From: Gemella sp. zg-570
GTDB lineage: Bacteria > Bacillota > Bacilli > Staphylococcales > Gemellaceae
Assembly (NCBI RefSeq): GCF_018866345.1
Contig: NZ_CP076443.1
Location: 333,501 to 397,500, forward strand
DNA length: 64,000 nt
Direction: 5' to 3'
Under the pieces are notes generated by a model, which saw only the letters and a list, made by a program, of their open reading frames with translations, had not been told where the DNA came from and made no database searches. Of this stretch, positions 18,442 through 28,789 are shown one piece after another. The position numbers were made by a program, and so were the translations under genes. How positions within the stretch are numbered: the stretch's first letter is position 1; every line of letters starts with the position of its first letter.

Positions 18442-19144
18442 AAAAGAATTTTATAAAAATTTAGCAACAAATGGAATAAACTTATCAGACAAACAAAAAA
18501 AACAGTTTGAAAAATATTTTGAATTGGTTATTTATTGGAATGAACGTATCAATTTAACGGCTATTACCAATGAAGAAGAATTTTATACAAAACATTTTTA
18601 CGATTCTTTGGCTACTTCATTTTATTTTGATTTTTCTAGTGTAGAAAATATTTGTGATGTTGGTAGTGGTGCAGGTTTTCCGTCTATTCCCCTGAAAATA
18701 ATTTTTCCACATTTGAAAGTTACCATAGTTGACTCTCTTAATAAGCGTATAAAATTTTTAAATATACTGGCAGAAGAGTTAGGGCTAGACAAGTATAATT
18801 TTATTCATTCTAGGGCAGAAGATTTGGGACAAAATAAGGAATACAGAGAAAGTTTTGATTTGGTAACTGCTAGGGCAGTAGCAAGATTAAATATATTATC
18901 AGAATTTTGCTTACCTCTTGTAAAAAAAGGAGGACACTTTATAGCCTTGAAATCTCAAAAATCTGATGAAGAAAAATTGGAAGCTAAAAAAGCTATAGCC
19001 TTATTAGGTGGAAAATTAGAAGAAGATTTTGAATTTTTTATTGGCGAAGAAGAACGCCATATATTAAAAATAAAAAAAACAAAGGAAACTCCTAACAAGT
19101 ATCCAAGAAAAGCAGGAAGTCCTGTAAAAAAACCAATTTTATAA
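18431..19144 (+). CDS. rsmG: 16S rRNA (guanine-527-N7)-methyltransferase RsmG
   Basis: SAM-dependent methyltransferase modifying G527 of 16S rRNA; loss gives low-level streptomycin resistance in other bacteria. The 237-residue protein has [18 protein letters not shown], motif [26 protein letters not shown] and the catalytic-region [11 protein letters not shown]. The tail [20 protein letters not shown] is the family's conserved basic C-terminus. Two ATG codons (18431, 18434) overlap the end of mnmG, implying translational coupling. Confidence 0.95.
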   Translation: MMNKKEFYKNLATNGINLSDKQKKQFEKYFELVIYWNERINLTAITNEEEFYTKHFYDSLATSFYFDFSSVENICDVGSGAGFPSIPLKIIFPHLKVTIVDSLNKRIKFLNILAEELGLDKYNFIHSRAEDLGQNKEYRESFDLVTARAVARLNILSEFCLPLVKKGGHFIALKSQKSDEEKLEAKKAIALLGGKLEEDFEFFIGEEERHILKIKKTKETPNKYPRKAGSPVKKPIL

Positions 19145-19156
19145 AATAAAAATATT

Positions 19157-19194
19157 TAGTGTTGATAAAAAACGGCACTAATTTTTTTAGTTTT
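19157..19194 (+). terminator. Probable terminator after mnmG-rsmG
   Basis: Stem TTAGTG / CACTAA with a 15-base loop, followed by TTTTTTTAG. The stem is short, so confidence is moderate. Confidence 0.55.
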
Positions 19195-19350
19195 TATCTT
19201 ATGAAAATAATAAATTGAAAAATTATTTTATAAATTTACTTATTTTTTTGAAAATTCATATTGCAATTCTTATAAATTGTGTTATTATAGTTTTAACTCA
19301 TCTTACATTATTATAATCAGATGAATTAAATTTTTAAAGGAGATGTTAAA

Positions 19351-20412
19351 ATGAGTGAAAAATTAACACTAAAAAAACTATTTAATATTGTTTTAAATGG
19401 TATGGCAATAGGTATAGTTTCTGGTCTTATAGCAAACGCAGTTCTTAGTGCAGTGTTTAAGTACGCAGGAAAATTATTTTTGTCAGACTTTTTCGCAACG
19501 GCGAGCAAGGCTGTATATTTATTACAATTTGCAGTTCCTGTTTTAATAGGTTCATTAATAGCAATTTCAATGAAGTTTACACCTTTAGAAAATACTGTTC
19601 TTGGTGCTGCTTTATTAGCAGGTAGTGGTTCGATAGTTTATAATGCACAATTAAAAGCATATACAACAACACCTGTTGGGGACTTGTTTAATGTGCTTCT
19701 TGTTGCTTTGATTGCTACTTATATTATTAAATCAGTGAGTGGAAAATTCGGTTCATTAGCAATTATTTTCTTGCCAATAGTAGGTGGGGGACTACCAGCT
19801 TTAATAGGTTTGTATACATTACCATATATGCAAAAACTTACTAAATTTTTAGCTGATATTGTTTTATCATTTACTACATTGCAACCTTTAGTTATGTGTA
19901 TGTTGATAGCTATGTCGTTCTCATTCTTTATAGTTACACCAGTATCTACTGTTGCAATGGGTATTATTTTATTCTCTAATACAAATTATTTAGGAGCAGG
20001 AGCTTCTGCTATTGGAGTTTTATCAGCAGCAGCTGTACTTATGATAGGTTCAATAAAAGTTAAAAATCCGTCAGGAGTAAGTTTAGCCATAATACTTGGT
20101 GCTATAAAACTTATGATGCCTAACGTGGCGAGGACTCCACTTCTTTTAGTTCCTATATTAGCTACTGCGGCTACGACTGGTTTATCAGTCTGGGCATTTA
20201 ATATTTTAGGCGATCAAACAAGTGCAGGTTTTGGTATTATAGGATTAATAGGACCACTTAAAGCTATTGAAAAGGGAGCTAGTGTATTAGTAGTATTCTT
20301 AGTTTATATAGTTATACCTTTTGTATCAGCATTTATATATGATAAAATATGTACAGATGTTTTAAAATTATATAAAAAAGATGCTTATAGTGGAGCAAAA
20401 TACGATAATTAA
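19351..20412 (+). CDS. PTS IIC-like membrane protein, PfoR/COG3641 family (second copy)
   Basis: A 353-residue polytopic membrane protein paralogous to the one at 693-1745. The shared blocks are LNGMAIGIVSGLIANAVLS, VSGKFGSLAIIFLP, SFTTLQPLVMCMLIAMSFS, TPVSTVAMG and SAGFGIIGLIGPL. About ten TM helices are predicted. It has no adjacent IIA or IIB, so substrate and energy coupling are open. It has its own ribosome site (AAAGGAG) and is closed by a strong terminator, so unlike the first copy it is monocistronic. Confidence 0.8.
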   Translation: MSEKLTLKKLFNIVLNGMAIGIVSGLIANAVLSAVFKYAGKLFLSDFFATASKAVYLLQFAVPVLIGSLIAISMKFTPLENTVLGAALLAGSGSIVYNAQLKAYTTTPVGDLFNVLLVALIATYIIKSVSGKFGSLAIIFLPIVGGGLPALIGLYTLPYMQKLTKFLADIVLSFTTLQPLVMCMLIAMSFSFFIVTPVSTVAMGIILFSNTNYLGAGASAIGVLSAAAVLMIGSIKVKNPSGVSLAIILGAIKLMMPNVARTPLLLVPILATAATTGLSVWAFNILGDQTSAGFGIIGLIGPLKAIEKGASVLVVFLVYIVIPFVSAFIYDKICTDVLKLYKKDAYSGAKYDN

Positions 20413-20419
20413 TTTTTTA

Positions 20420-20452
20420 AATAGGTTTGGAATTTCCGAACCTATTTTTTAA
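20420..20452 (+). terminator. Terminator after the second PfoR-like gene
   Basis: Stem AAATAGGTTtGG / CCgAACCTATTTT with loop AATTT and a T run. Confidence 0.88.
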
Positions 20453-20540
20453 TAAATTATTAACTATGCTTTATCTTTAAAATTTTTATTTGACTATTTT
20501 ATAATTTAATGTTAGAATTAGTACTAAAAAATTTAATAAA

Positions 20541-20612
20541 AGATGTTTGAGAGATCCATCTATAAAAAAAACTAGCTAAACACTAGCCTCTCATATTCTA
20601 GTGTTTTTTTGT
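20541..20612 (+). promoter_or_regulatory. Candidate preQ1-I-like riboswitch with terminator, upstream of queT
   Basis: AGATG (20541-20545) can pair with CATCT (20557-20561) to make a P1 stem. This is followed immediately by an A-rich tail ATAAAAAAAACTAG, the layout of class-I preQ1 aptamers. A terminator AACACTAG / CTAGTGTT plus T run (20579-20611) follows. The tail ACTAG can also pair with the 3' terminator strand CTAGT, giving a plausible antiterminator. The L1 loop (TTTGAGAGATC) differs from the textbook loop. The downstream gene is a queuosine-precursor transporter, which supports the call. Confidence 0.5.
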
Positions 20613-20642
20613 TTTTATTCTTGAACATTGTAAGGAGGATAA

Positions 20643-21170
20643 ATGAGAAATAATAAAGTTAAAATTTTAACACTGCAAGCCTTAATAGCCGCCATATATG
20701 TAGTGCTGACAGTATCTAATCTTAGTTTTTCTTATGGAGCTATACAGTTTAGATACAGTGAATCTTTAGCCCAATTAGTAGTATTCAGTCCACTGTTTTG
20801 GGTGCCGATTACTTTGGGTGTAGCTATTGCTAATTTTTTTAGTCCCTTAGGTCTTGTTGATGTATTTTTTGGAACCTTAGGAACAGGGCTTGCTTTAGCT
20901 TTAAGTATATTTATTTTTAAATTTATTAAAAATAGAATAGTTAGACACATTGTTAATATAGTAGTTTATTTAGGGGTATGTATGCCTATTATTGCTTATG
21001 AGATTGCAATATTTTCAGGAGAAAATTCAGCAAGAGTTGCTTTTGAATGGGATGTTTTTGTAGCAATATATGCTTCTTTACTTCTATCGCAATTCTTAGT
21101 TATGGGTTTTGGTATATTCATAACAGAAATTTTAAACAAGGCAGTAAACTTAGAAAAAATATTCAAATAA
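20643..21170 (+). CDS. queT: QueT family queuosine precursor transporter
   Basis: A small (175 residues) membrane protein, the substrate-binding S component of ECF-type or stand-alone queuosine-precursor uptake. Family features are the N-terminal QALIAAIYVVLTVSNLSFSYG, IQFRYSESL, the ANFFSPLGLVDVFFGTLG motif and about five TM helices. AAGGAGG precedes the ATG. The preQ1-like leader upstream fits regulation by the transported precursor. No other queuosine biosynthesis gene is nearby, suggesting salvage rather than synthesis, but only the window can be judged. Confidence 0.88.
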   Translation: MRNNKVKILTLQALIAAIYVVLTVSNLSFSYGAIQFRYSESLAQLVVFSPLFWVPITLGVAIANFFSPLGLVDVFFGTLGTGLALALSIFIFKFIKNRIVRHIVNIVVYLGVCMPIIAYEIAIFSGENSARVAFEWDVFVAIYASLLLSQFLVMGFGIFITEILNKAVNLEKIFK

Positions 21171-21280
21171 AATTTTTGTCAGCTAATATTTAATATTGGC
21201 TGTTTTCTTTGTGCCAAATTCTATTTATTAAGTAGTTTTTGTGTTATAATTTCTATATCGCAATTTATGGAGTAAGGAGT

Positions 21281-21781
21281 ATGAAAAAATATTTTTATAA
21301 GTATGACGAAAATTTAATAAAGTTTTTAGGATATAAAGATTTAGTTTGTAAATATTCTCTTGATAATGATAATATTAATGAAGCAATTTATTTTGCTACT
21401 TCGTCTTTAGATAAGCACATAAAAGCTTTTTTTAATGTTAAGTTATCTTCTAAAGAAATATTATTAGGAGATTTTTTTAGTTTTGAGTATTACTCGCTTT
21501 TTTTAAATGATTTGAGTAAATTGAGTTTGCTTTCTTCTGTAATGAAAAAAAATTATCTTTTATTACTTAAAAAAGATATTTCTAACTTAGAAATTATTGA
21601 TTTAGCTATTAGTCTACCAAGTTTATTATTTTGTTTATATAATAAGGAATTTAGTTTTGATGAAAAAGTATTTTTTTTAAGAAATTTTTATGATTGTTAT
21701 AAAGAATATTTATCAGATTTATTAAAAAGAGAAGTGCAGCTTCAAACATTGATAGAGGAGTTTAATTTCTTGCATGCTTAA
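21281..21781 (+). CDS. Probable heptaprenyl diphosphate synthase component I-like subunit (HepS-like)
   Basis: A 166-residue soluble alpha-helical protein. The segment LLGDFFSFEYYSLFLNDL followed by LSLLSSVMKK resembles the characteristic GD-x2-S-x2-YY-x2-L stretch of the small (component I) subunit of two-component heptaprenyl diphosphate synthases. Its gene overlaps the start of the prenyl-chain-elongating subunit by 8 bases, exactly the expected partner. It is shorter than Bacillus HepS and otherwise divergent, so the call rests on motif plus context. A start 14 codons earlier (21239) is possible, but GGAG at 21269-21272 suits the ATG at 21281. Confidence 0.6.
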   Translation: MKKYFYKYDENLIKFLGYKDLVCKYSLDNDNINEAIYFATSSLDKHIKAFFNVKLSSKEILLGDFFSFEYYSLFLNDLSKLSLLSSVMKKNYLLLLKKDISNLEIIDLAISLPSLLFCLYNKEFSFDEKVFFLRNFYDCYKEYLSDLLKREVQLQTLIEEFNFLHA

Positions 21782-22718
21782 TAATTATGAATTAGAAATA
21801 AAGAAAACAAAAAAATTAATAGTAAACTTAGTTTCTTGTGATGATGAGAAAATAAATGAAATTATCCAGTCTTACTTTTCTTCTGGTGGCAAGGGTATTA
21901 GGTTGATTTTAGCTCTTGTTTGTTCAGCTCTAGGAGATAATAAAAAATATAGTGAGGATATACGCCATATAGCTGCCATATTAGAGATAATTCATACAAC
22001 GACATTAATTCATGATGATATTATAGACGGTGCAAGTGAACGCAGGGGGCGTGCTACTTTAAATAATATTTATGGCAACAATACAGCCTTGTTTATCGGG
22101 GACTATTTGTTTGCCCTTGTCCTAAATGAAGTAGCTAAGATAAAAAATGGAAGAGTTCATACTTATTTATCAGAAACTTTAAAACAAATTTGTAATGGTG
22201 AAATTATCCAGTATGAAGACTTGTATAATATTGATACAAGAGAACTTGATTACTTGAAAAAAATAAAAAGAAAAACTGCCATTCTTATAGCTTGTTCTTG
22301 TGCCTTGGGTTCAATATCTTCTGGTGCAATTGATGAGTATGTAGAAAAAAGTTACAAGTTCGGCTATTATCTGGGTATGAGTTATCAAATTATGGACGAT
22401 TATCTTGATTTTGTAGCAGATGAAAAGGTGCTTGGTAAAGATACGGGACAGGATCTTATGAGTGGTAACATAACACTGCCCATAATTTTTAAAATAAAAA
22501 AAGATAGAAAAAAATTTTTGGGATATAAAAATTTTACGGAAATTGAAAAATTAAATCTCATTTCTGAATTAAAGGCTGATAAAGAAATTTTATCAAAAGT
22601 AAAATTAATAAGTGATAGATATTTAACTAAGGCAAAACTGATGCTAGAAAAGTTTCCAAAAAATGTCAGAGAAGATTTATTATTTATTGTAGCTAGTTTA
22701 GCAAATAGAAATTATTAA
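21774..22718 (+). CDS. hepT: Polyprenyl (heptaprenyl) diphosphate synthase component II
   Basis: Trans-isoprenyl diphosphate synthase making the side chain of menaquinone-type quinones from farnesyl diphosphate and isopentenyl diphosphate. The 314-residue protein shows GGKGIRL, the first Asp-rich motif LIHDDIIDGASERRG, and the second Asp-rich motif MDDYLDF followed by GKDTGQDLMSGNITLP. Overlap with the HepS-like gene suggests a heterodimer. No menaquinone head-group genes are in the window. The exact chain length is inferred from the two-gene arrangement, not from active-site residues. Confidence 0.88.
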   Translation: MLNNYELEIKKTKKLIVNLVSCDDEKINEIIQSYFSSGGKGIRLILALVCSALGDNKKYSEDIRHIAAILEIIHTTTLIHDDIIDGASERRGRATLNNIYGNNTALFIGDYLFALVLNEVAKIKNGRVHTYLSETLKQICNGEIIQYEDLYNIDTRELDYLKKIKRKTAILIACSCALGSISSGAIDEYVEKSYKFGYYLGMSYQIMDDYLDFVADEKVLGKDTGQDLMSGNITLPIIFKIKKDRKKFLGYKNFTEIEKLNLISELKADKEILSKVKLISDRYLTKAKLMLEKFPKNVREDLLFIVASLANRNY

Positions 22719-22732
22719 AAGAGGAGCAGAAT

Positions 22733-23986
22733 ATGGATATAGAACAATTTTTAAAAGAATATGAAAATATAGATATTAATTTTTTAGAAAGAGGGCAATT
22801 AGAAGTTTTTAGGGAGATATTTTTTGAACATGGAATGCTAGACAAGGCACTAGAAGTATCTGAAGTAATATATGAAAATAATAAGGAAGATGAGGGTGCC
22901 ATAGTAAGCTATGTAGATAATTTAATGCACCTTGGGAAAAAAGATGAAGCCCTAATGGTTTTGTTTAATGCAGAAAAAACTGCCCAAATACTATTGCTTG
23001 AAGGTCTTATTTACAAGTATGATTTCTTATTTGATGTAGCAGAAGAAAAATTTAAACAAGCAAAATTATTAGTTAAAGATGATGAAGATTTAAAAGCTCT
23101 TATTGATGTAGAACTTGCTAATGTTTACGTTGAAGTTGGTCGTGGTGATGATGCCTTAGAACTTAGCTACAAGATGTTTAATGAAAATAATAATATTGAT
23201 AATTTTATAGAAGTTACTAATAATCTTTTATCTTTAGGAAAATTTGAAGATGTAGTAGATTTTTATAATCAATATGGAATAGAATATGAGGATGCAGAAA
23301 TTTATTTTTCTTTGGCATACGCCCATAACCAATTAAAAGATTTGGATAAATCAAAAGAATTTTTACTAAAAACGGTAGCCTTGGATAATGAAAATCTTGA
23401 TGCTTATATGCACCTTGGTTTTATGAGTAAGGGACAAGAAGCTATTAAGTATTTAGAAAAATATTTAGACTTACAAGGATTGTCAAAAAATGTCTACATT
23501 CAACTAACTTCTCTTTATAAGCAAGAGAAAAGATACAATGATATTAGAACAATGGTAAAAGAAATTTTAACGATTATGGGAATTGATAATGACAGTCTGT
23601 ATATTGCAATTAATGCCCTAAAAGAACTTTACGAAGCAGAAAAAGTATTTGAAATTTATCAGGGGTATGACATAATTAAAGAAGATTCGTCTCTTCTAGC
23701 CCTAGCCTTATTAGCACTTTCTGAAGAAGAAGACTATGCAGATTTTGTCGAAAAAGAAATAAAAAAGCATAGACCTTTCTTGTATAATGAAGCTACTTAT
23801 CCTGAAATTTTAAGTAATGTTTACGAATTAACTGCTAGTGCAACAATAAAAAGATACTTGCATGATTTTTTAGCTGAACAAGCGATGAATAGTAGTTATG
23901 AAAATTTTAATAACAATCATACAAATTCAGCTTGTAGTTGTGATGGTGAAAATTGCGACGAATGTGATTGTGATAGTTGTAAATAA
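22733..23986 (+). CDS. Tetratricopeptide-repeat protein with cysteine-rich C-terminal tail
   Basis: A 417-residue cytoplasmic TPR protein of the YpiA-like type found in Bacilli. Repeated helix pairs run through most of the length (for example LDKALEVSEVIYENNKEDEG, AEIYFSLAYAHNQLKDLDKS, DAYMHLGFMSKGQEAIKYLE). The last 20 residues change character completely: seven cysteines in a Cys/Asp-rich tail (CSCDGENCDECDCDSCK), which looks like a metal- or cluster-binding end. It lies 14 bases after hepT, with its own GAGGAG site, and is closed by a terminator. TPRs imply protein-protein contacts; the specific role is unknown. Confidence 0.8.
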   Translation: MDIEQFLKEYENIDINFLERGQLEVFREIFFEHGMLDKALEVSEVIYENNKEDEGAIVSYVDNLMHLGKKDEALMVLFNAEKTAQILLLEGLIYKYDFLFDVAEEKFKQAKLLVKDDEDLKALIDVELANVYVEVGRGDDALELSYKMFNENNNIDNFIEVTNNLLSLGKFEDVVDFYNQYGIEYEDAEIYFSLAYAHNQLKDLDKSKEFLLKTVALDNENLDAYMHLGFMSKGQEAIKYLEKYLDLQGLSKNVYIQLTSLYKQEKRYNDIRTMVKEILTIMGIDNDSLYIAINALKELYEAEKVFEIYQGYDIIKEDSSLLALALLALSEEEDYADFVEKEIKKHRPFLYNEATYPEILSNVYELTASATIKRYLHDFLAEQAMNSSYENFNNNHTNSACSCDGENCDECDCDSCK

Positions 23987-24023
23987 AAAAGTGCGTGAAA
24001 TAAAAATCACGCACTTTTTATGT
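23984..24023 (+). terminator. Terminator after the TPR gene
   Basis: Stem AAAAAGTGCGTGA / TCACGCACTTTTT with loop AATAAAAA. Confidence 0.9.
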
Positions 24024-24095
24024 TAAATTATATTAATATTGCAGTAAACAGACTATAATGATATACTTAGAAAAAATATGTAAAGTGAGAACTAT

Positions 24096-24929
24096 ATGAA
24101 AATTAAAAAATATATTTTGGCAAGTTTATCCTTGATTGCCACATATTTATATCAAAATAAATTTGTCAAAAAAAATAGTTTTAAAATAAATAATTCAAAA
24201 ATCCCTCCTTCATTTAGAGGTTTTAAAATAATTCAGTTATCAGATATTCACTGCGACAAAATAGGTTTTTCAGACCAAATATTTTTTGACAATATAAGAA
24301 AAGAAAAAGCAGACCTTATTTTTATTACTGGCGACATATTGGATAGTTATAGAAATAATTCTGCCACAGCTTACAATATACTATCCCAGTTAGTAGATAT
24401 GGCAGATTGCTATTTTGTTTCTGGCAATCATGAACTTAGACTTGGTGATGAATACGAAAACTTAAAAAAAGTCTTGGATAAGCTAGGAATAAAAAATATT
24501 TCTAACAGAAAAGTAAGTCTAAAAAGAGGCAATGATAAAATTATAATTTCTGGAATAGAAGATTTTAATTATTTCTTGGTTGATGATTATAAAAATTATT
24601 ATGCAAATCACAGAAATACACTTTTAGCAAATTATGATTCTGGAGAATTTAATATTTTACTAGCTCACAGACCGGAAAAATTATATATCTATTCAGAAGT
24701 AGGTTTTGATTTGGTCTTTTCTGGACATGCTCATGGTGGACAGTGGAATATTCCTTTTGTGGGTAGAATATTTTCTCCAAGTCAAGGATTTTTTCCAAAA
24801 TATACGCATGGAATTTATAAAGAAAAAAACACTTCTATGATAGTTTCACAGGGGCTGGGGAATAGTTCTTTTCCAACGAGAATAAATAATAATCTTGAAT
24901 ATATAGTTGTAGAATTAGATAATAATTAA
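24096..24929 (+). CDS. Membrane-anchored metallophosphoesterase (YkuE/YaeI-like)
   Basis: Calcineurin-type phosphoesterase, 277 residues, with a basic, hydrophobic N-terminus (KKYILASLSLIATYLYQ) that probably tethers it to the membrane. The full dimetal motif set is visible: QLSDIHCD, ITGDILD, VSGNHE, LLAHRPE and FSGHAHGGQ. Relatives act on phospholipid or wall-associated phosphate esters, but the substrate here is not known. It starts after a promoter-like AT-rich gap and is followed about 90 bases later by an LCP-family wall enzyme gene. Confidence 0.88.
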   Translation: MKIKKYILASLSLIATYLYQNKFVKKNSFKINNSKIPPSFRGFKIIQLSDIHCDKIGFSDQIFFDNIRKEKADLIFITGDILDSYRNNSATAYNILSQLVDMADCYFVSGNHELRLGDEYENLKKVLDKLGIKNISNRKVSLKRGNDKIIISGIEDFNYFLVDDYKNYYANHRNTLLANYDSGEFNILLAHRPEKLYIYSEVGFDLVFSGHAHGGQWNIPFVGRIFSPSQGFFPKYTHGIYKEKNTSMIVSQGLGNSSFPTRINNNLEYIVVELDNN

Positions 24930-25017
24930 ATTAATTATATTTATTTACTTTTAAAAGTAGTATTTGAAAAAAAAATATAGTATAATTGTATGGTATTTAT
25001 AAAAATGGAGAGAAGAT

Positions 25018-26298
25018 ATGGGTAATAATACTGATAAAAATCAATATTCGAGATTATCACGAGTTGAAAAAGTTGTAGAAGAAAATAAAAAGAAAAGAAA
25101 AAGATGGAGAAGAATATTATATACATTTCTCTTTTTACTTGTAGCTACTAGTGGTTTTCTTATTTACACTTGGGGTAATTTTTCAAGTAATGTAAAACAA
25201 GGTTTTAAACATTCGGAAAATACAGAGCAGGTTGACCCTAATTTTAAAAAGTTTTCATTGTTAATAATGGGGATAGATGAAAATGATTCTAGGGCTGCAG
25301 AAGGGCAAACTAGAGAAAATAGTAGAACAGACTCTCTAGTTTTATTAACTGTCAATAAGGATAAAAATAGAATGGATATGGTAAGTATACCTAGAGATTC
25401 TTTTACTCTTATGAGAAATTCGTCTGATAAAAATGATCCCTCAGCCTATTTCTTTGATAAGATAACTCATGCCCATGTTTATGGGGGTAGCGATGGGACA
25501 ATAGAAGCGGTGAGTAATTTACTTAATGTTCCTATCAATTTTTATGTCGTTGTAAATTTTAAAGCCTTTGAACAAGTTGTAGACTCTTTGGGTGGTGTAA
25601 AATTATATGTTCCCTTTGATATGGTGGAGCAAAATTCTAACGGAGAACAGGGGACTATTCATTTAAAACAGGGTTGGCATAATTTGAAAGGAGAAGAAGC
25701 TCTAGCTTTTGCTCGTACTAGATACCATGACAGTGACATCGAAAGAGGTCAAAGACAACTTCAAATAATTCATGCAATTATAGACAAGGCTAAGAGTTTA
25801 AATGCTCTGGCAAAAGTTAATGAATTGATTTCAATAGGTGGAGATAATGTTACTCACAACATGACAACAAGTCAGATAACATCTGCTGTATCAATGTTTG
25901 CTACTAATAATATAAATATAGTATCACATAGAATAGGTGGATATGACGCAAACATGGCAGGAGTTTACTATTATTATCCAAAACCATCTCATCTACTTTA
26001 TGTATCTTCAGTTTTAAATAATACCTTGGACAATAATTTACCAATGGCTAATGATTTAATAAATATTCACTATCAAGGATATATAGTTCCTTTAATAAAA
26101 AAGTATGAAAAATCAACTGTTAAACCAGCTGCTAACTTTTACAGAACAGCTAATTATGTTAATCTAGCGGCAGAGGATTTATTGCAGTATTTACCAAAAC
26201 AATTAACTATTCAAGACTTAGCTAATGACCCTACTATAAGTAATGAGAATAGGCCTAAAGAAGATACTAGCAAAGAAAAATCTGACAAGAAACAGTAA
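25018..26298 (+). CDS. LytR-CpsA-Psr (LCP) family protein
   Basis: Extracytoplasmic phosphotransferase family that attaches teichoic acids or capsule to peptidoglycan. Of the 426 residues, the N-terminal 35 are charged and cytoplasmic, then comes one TM helix (about 36-55). The LCP domain follows, with LLIMGIDEND, NSRTDSLVLLTVNKDK, SIPRDSF, VDSLGGV, LKGEEALAFARTRYHDSDIERGQRQL in sections, and the conserved Arg residues that bind the polyprenyl pyrophosphate. A low-complexity charged tail (KEDTSKEKSDKKQ) ends it. GAGAAG precedes the ATG. Confidence 0.92.
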   Translation: MGNNTDKNQYSRLSRVEKVVEENKKKRKRWRRILYTFLFLLVATSGFLIYTWGNFSSNVKQGFKHSENTEQVDPNFKKFSLLIMGIDENDSRAAEGQTRENSRTDSLVLLTVNKDKNRMDMVSIPRDSFTLMRNSSDKNDPSAYFFDKITHAHVYGGSDGTIEAVSNLLNVPINFYVVVNFKAFEQVVDSLGGVKLYVPFDMVEQNSNGEQGTIHLKQGWHNLKGEEALAFARTRYHDSDIERGQRQLQIIHAIIDKAKSLNALAKVNELISIGGDNVTHNMTTSQITSAVSMFATNNINIVSHRIGGYDANMAGVYYYYPKPSHLLYVSSVLNNTLDNNLPMANDLINIHYQGYIVPLIKKYEKSTVKPAANFYRTANYVNLAAEDLLQYLPKQLTIQDLANDPTISNENRPKEDTSKEKSDKKQ

Positions 26299-26327
26299 TA
26301 ATTCTTATATTAGAAAGGTATTTTACA

Positions 26328-27083
26328 ATGCAACATAGCTTTATAAATGTTCATACAAAATCTAAAGTAGCCCTTGAAACTGAAAAATATCTTATCCACA
26401 GAAGAATAAAATCAAAATTATCTTACAGTGATAACTATTTAGAAATAAAAGAAATTCCTAAAAATGAAGATGAGCTAGCTTACTATATAGATGCTTGCAG
26501 AGAATTTTTTAGGGATAAGAGTGTAAATTTTATTAATTTAGCTCTGCCAGAAAATACAGAGTTAGATAAAAAATTAGTAAAATTTTTAAAAAATAATGGT
26601 TACACTAACACCGAATTTGATTTATATAGGCTAGATGTTGAAAAAATAAAAATTATTGATGCTGATAACTTAAATATTTCAGTTTTAGAAAAGGCTGATT
26701 ATCCAGAATATATTGATTTTAACTACAAAATAGACTTAGAGTTTGCCAATGAAGAGTGGGCAAATCACAACAAAGAATCCATATACGAAGATATAAGAAA
26801 TGAAGAAATAGTTCAGTTAATAGCTAAGGAAAATAATAAAATTATTGCTTCTGTAAATATTATTTTAAATGATAATTATTTAGAAGTTGATAATTTATAT
26901 GTAGCAGAAAAATATAGAAAAAAAGGTATTGCTAGTGGGTTAATACATCGTGCAATAAAAATATTTAATAAAAAATATATAATTTTAATAGCAGATTCTT
27001 ACGACACACCAAAGTATATGTACGAAAAAATGGGGTTTGAGCATATATCTTCTAAGATATATTTTTTAAAAAGCGAACTTTAG
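26328..27083 (+). CDS. GNAT family N-acetyltransferase
   Basis: A 251-residue protein with a C-terminal GNAT acetyltransferase fold (about residues 125-251). The acetyl-CoA-binding motif A reads VDNLYVAEKYRKKGIASGLI, and motif B follows in YDTPKYMYEKMGFE. The N-terminal half (residues 1-120) looks like a degenerate GNAT-like domain and has no clear catalytic motif. The substrate is unknown. It follows the LCP gene after 29 bases with AAAGG between, probably in the same transcript, and ends in a terminator. Confidence 0.82.
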   Translation: MQHSFINVHTKSKVALETEKYLIHRRIKSKLSYSDNYLEIKEIPKNEDELAYYIDACREFFRDKSVNFINLALPENTELDKKLVKFLKNNGYTNTEFDLYRLDVEKIKIIDADNLNISVLEKADYPEYIDFNYKIDLEFANEEWANHNKESIYEDIRNEEIVQLIAKENNKIIASVNIILNDNYLEVDNLYVAEKYRKKGIASGLIHRAIKIFNKKYIILIADSYDTPKYMYEKMGFEHISSKIYFLKSEL

Positions 27084-27116
27084 AGAGTGGATTTAAAAAT
27101 TCACTCTTTTTTTAAT
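27082..27116 (+). terminator. Terminator after the GNAT gene
   Basis: Stem AGAGTGGATTT / AAATTCACTCT with TTTTTTT. Confidence 0.85.
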
Positions 27117-27141
27117 GTTAATTATTCGTTTTTCTATTTAA

Positions 27142-28518
<1,377 letters not shown>

Positions 28519-28617
28519 AAAAATTATTTTACTTTAAAAATTTTCAAGAAAAATTATTTTATGGTTAAAATAAAAACTTATTAAAAAATAATTACTTAAA
28601 ATTTGAGATTATGAAAT

Positions 28618-28647
28618 TAAAGCAGAAGAAAACTTCTGCTTTTTATT
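28618..28647 (+). terminator. Terminator after purA
   Basis: Stem AAAGCAGAAG / CTTCTGCTTT with loop AAAA and a T-rich tail. The rest of 28519-28789 is AT-rich with no gene seen. Confidence 0.85.
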
Positions 28648-28789
28648 TTGTTTAAATTTTACAAAATTATTATAAGAAGTAAAATTTTAAAAGTTTATGT
28701 TAAAAAAATAATTATTATGTATTTAAATAAAATTTAATTATTAAAAAAATTATTTTAAAAAATATTTTGCAAATGAAATTAAAAATAAC

